The notes below the pieces were generated by a model. It made no database searches. It had not been told where the DNA came from and worked only from the letters and a program-made list of their open reading frames with translations. The position numbers were made by a program, and so were the translations under genes. From Bacteroidia bacterium (GTDB taxonomy: Bacteria > Bacteroidota > Bacteroidia > Cytophagales > Cyclobacteriaceae): a stretch of 7,042 nucleotides of DNA. Numbering within the stretch: the stretch's first letter is position 1; each line of letters begins with the position of its first letter. Below, piece by piece: positions 5,601 to 7,042 of this stretch. The stretch lies in the NCBI GenBank assembly GCA_012031955.1, contig JAAURZ010000118.1:1-7042 (forward strand), in the 5' to 3' direction.

Positions 5601-6380
5601 ATGCCGACCCTCACCACCGCACTCGCCGTCGAGTACCAACATCTGTTTGACACCTGCCAGATCAACACCAACCGCTACGACGCCACCGACTACGTGGTCG
5701 ATCTGATCACCAACCACCGGCAGCGGTACGAAAGTGTATCGGCTGCGCTGGGCATACCCTGGTATTTTGTCGGGATACTGCACAGCCTCGAAGCGTCGTG
5801 CAACTTCAAGAAGCACCTGCACAACGGCGATCCGCTTACCGCGCGCACCAAAAACGTACCGCGTGGCAGGCCGGTGGACGGCAACCCGCCCTTCACGTGG
5901 GAAGAGAGCGCTATCGACGCACTCACCATGAAGTCGCTCAACACATGGACGGACTGGAGCGTGCCCGGCATGCTGTATCAAAGTGAACGTTACAATGGCT
6001 TTGGCTACCGCCGCCATGGCATCAACTCGCCGTATCTGTGGAGCTTCTCCAACCAATATGTGCGCGGCAAGTATACCGCCGACGGCATCTATAGCGACAC
6101 GGCGGTATCGAAGCAGTGCGGCGCCGCTACCTTACTGCGGCGCATGAGCGAGCGCTTCATCATTCAATTGCAACGCACACTGGCCGAACAGATAAAAGAA
6201 CTTGGCGAAACGGTGGCGTATGCTCCCGGTCGCTACAGCGCCAACGCCGAAGCGCTGCAACGCCTGCTCAACAAGTCGGGCTTTCTGCTGCGCGTCGACG
6301 GCCTTGCAGGGCCGCGTACGTCGGACGCCTTCCAGGCTGTAACAGGAAACTATTTACGGGGCGACCGCCGCAGACGCTAA
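5601..6380 (+). CDS. Lysozyme-like peptidoglycan hydrolase with C-terminal peptidoglycan-binding repeat
   Basis: I chose ATG 5601; the frame is open back to 5550, but that would start inside the terminator hairpin. The protein is 259 residues. The N-terminal helix region leads to WYFVGILHSLEAS (Glu64 the likely general acid), then FKKHLHNGDPLTART, VPRGRP, PPFTWEESAIDAL, YNGFGYRRHGINSPYLWSFS, and KQCGAATLLRRM. This block matches a family I remember as lysozyme-like cell-wall hydrolases often annotated only as hypothetical or peptidoglycan-binding. Residues about 218-248 (ALQRLLNKSGFLLRVDGLAG, then AFQAVTG) are a shortened PG_binding_1 repeat with its D-G-x-x-G turn. It should cleave the glycan backbone of peptidoglycan. 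No signal peptide or membrane helix is seen, as in phage endolysins or secreted effectors, so how it reaches the wall is open. A membrane protein gene follows 28 bases later and is probably co-transcribed. Confidence 0.8.
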   Translation: MPTLTTALAVEYQHLFDTCQINTNRYDATDYVVDLITNHRQRYESVSAALGIPWYFVGILHSLEASCNFKKHLHNGDPLTARTKNVPRGRPVDGNPPFTWEESAIDALTMKSLNTWTDWSVPGMLYQSERYNGFGYRRHGINSPYLWSFSNQYVRGKYTADGIYSDTAVSKQCGAATLLRRMSERFIIQLQRTLAEQIKELGETVAYAPGRYSANAEALQRLLNKSGFLLRVDGLAGPRTSDAFQAVTGNYLRGDRRRR

Positions 6381-6408
6381 GCTTACCTACCCTTCAACAC
6401 ATCTCATC

Positions 6409-7042
6409 ATGAAACCAAAATCCCTGCGCACACGCATCAACATTTTCTTTGGCAGACTTCGCGAGTTCCCGCACGTCTTGCGCGCCCTGTGGTTCATCGC
6501 CTTCTATCAGGCGCTCATACTGATCGCATTCTGTTTTCTGCCCCAGGGTCAGGACCTGCTGCTCGCGATCATGGAAGACATCACACGCGGCGACCTGCTT
6601 ACTTTCGTCTGGTTCGTTCTTGCTATCATCTACCTTTCAGCCACGTCCGAATTCGGCAGCCGCTTCGTGCTCTACTTATCAGACACGTCCACCTACGACC
6701 TTAGCTGCTCGCAGGTTCGCTATCGCAAATATGTGGCAAAGGCAGTGGCGAAGGTGGTGCTGTTCATCCCCCTGGTGAGCGCCTACCTGGGGTTCCTCAT
6801 CGCTTACGTGTCGCACTTCAGCCAGGATCCGCCTACCAAGGAGTTCCTTATCATCAGTTTCAGTTTCGGCATCGTCTACCTTTTACTCTACCACGCATAC
6901 CACGGATGGTTCCGCGAGCAAATCTATATGTTGTACCCGGCGAAAGATCATTTGCGCTACCGCAGCCAGATCAGCGCCCTTGCCAAATTGTACAGCATTT
7001 TCAAACACCGCACGGTAGAACCCATACAGGCGCCGAGGGTGA
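6409..7042 (+). CDS. Multi-pass inner-membrane protein of unknown function, incomplete at the right edge
   Basis: ATG 6409 opens a frame running off the window, so 211 residues are visible. The basic N-terminus (MKPKSLRTRINIFFGRLREF) is followed by four predicted membrane helices at about residues 27-45, 63-79, 116-136 and 146-164. A basic stretch lies between helices 2 and 3 (RYRKYVAKAVAK), suggesting that loop is cytoplasmic. After helix 4 comes a soluble, basic region beginning at about residue 166. I recognise no catalytic motif in the visible part; a soluble domain may follow outside the window. No Shine-Dalgarno is seen. The 28-base gap after the lysozyme-like gene and the shared strand suggest an operon, so a link to export, membrane anchoring or control of that hydrolase is possible but not shown. 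Confidence 0.75.
   Translation, partial: MKPKSLRTRINIFFGRLREFPHVLRALWFIAFYQALILIAFCFLPQGQDLLLAIMEDITRGDLLTFVWFVLAIIYLSATSEFGSRFVLYLSDTSTYDLSCSQVRYRKYVAKAVAKVVLFIPLVSAYLGFLIAYVSHFSQDPPTKEFLIISFSFGIVYLLLYHAYHGWFREQIYMLYPAKDHLRYRSQISALAKLYSIFKHRTVEPIQAPRV

Noticed and set aside
5586..6056. Minus-strand open frame opposite the lysozyme-like gene
   Set aside because: Antisense to conserved hydrolase motifs; Val/Arg-rich shadow expected from GC-rich coding sequence.
1..7042. CRISPR array, tRNA, rRNA, insertion sequence or attachment site
   Set aside because: I looked for regular direct repeats with spacers, cloverleaf patterns, transposase motifs and terminal inverted repeats and found none I could support.

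Overview
The window reads as accessory chromosome of a Bacteroidota bacterium, probably of the Cytophagales/Chitinophagales type. The grounds are a YD/RHS-like secreted protein with the characteristic Bacteroidota N-terminal block, an ECF sigma factor followed by an outer-membrane beta-barrel protein that also carries an inner-membrane helix, two small lipoproteins, and gene starts that mostly lack a Shine-Dalgarno sequence. This assignment comes from protein character only; no rRNA or other taxonomic marker is present.

Layout. 1-861 (minus): the 5' part of a large secreted RHS/YD-repeat-like gene that runs off the left edge and contains two nearby, compensating frameshifts. 862-1359: a long intergenic region with a possible minus-strand promoter whose spacer is a perfect 13-bp palindrome. 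1360-2066 (plus): an acidic lipoprotein of unknown function, with an apparent 1-base deletion inside its signal peptide. 2093-2820 (minus): a second lipoprotein convergent with the first, also with an apparent 1-base deletion in its signal peptide. About 2922-3536 (plus): an ECF sigma factor with no good ATG start. 3529-4755 (plus), overlapping it by 8 bases: a protein with a short cytoplasmic N-terminus, one membrane helix, a periplasmic coiled-coil/linker and a C-terminal outer-membrane beta-barrel. 4756-5126: intergenic, with a hairpin, a diverged direct repeat and a helically phased pyrimidine repeat. 5127-5432 (plus): a small conserved-looking protein. 5531-5577: a strong intrinsic terminator. 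5601-6380 (plus): a lysozyme-like peptidoglycan hydrolase without a signal peptide and with a C-terminal peptidoglycan-binding repeat. 6409 to the right edge (plus): a four-helix membrane protein, incomplete.

How the genes fit together. The clearest functional unit is the sigma factor plus the two-membrane protein. The architecture and translational overlap match the dual-membrane-spanning anti-sigma factors (Dma, with partner Das sigma factors) reported in Bacteroides thetaiotaomicron, so an outer-membrane event could be passed directly to a cytoplasmic sigma factor by one polypeptide. The lysozyme-like protein and the membrane protein, 28 bases apart, form a second likely unit. The RHS-like protein and the lipoproteins are envelope or secreted products with no evident shared pathway.

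Caution on quality. Three genes carry single-base frame breaks (four breaks in all) and a fourth lacks a recognisable start. All lie in the first 3 kb, and all are near the 5' ends of the genes. Indel errors in the assembly are the simplest explanation; real decay of envelope genes is the alternative.
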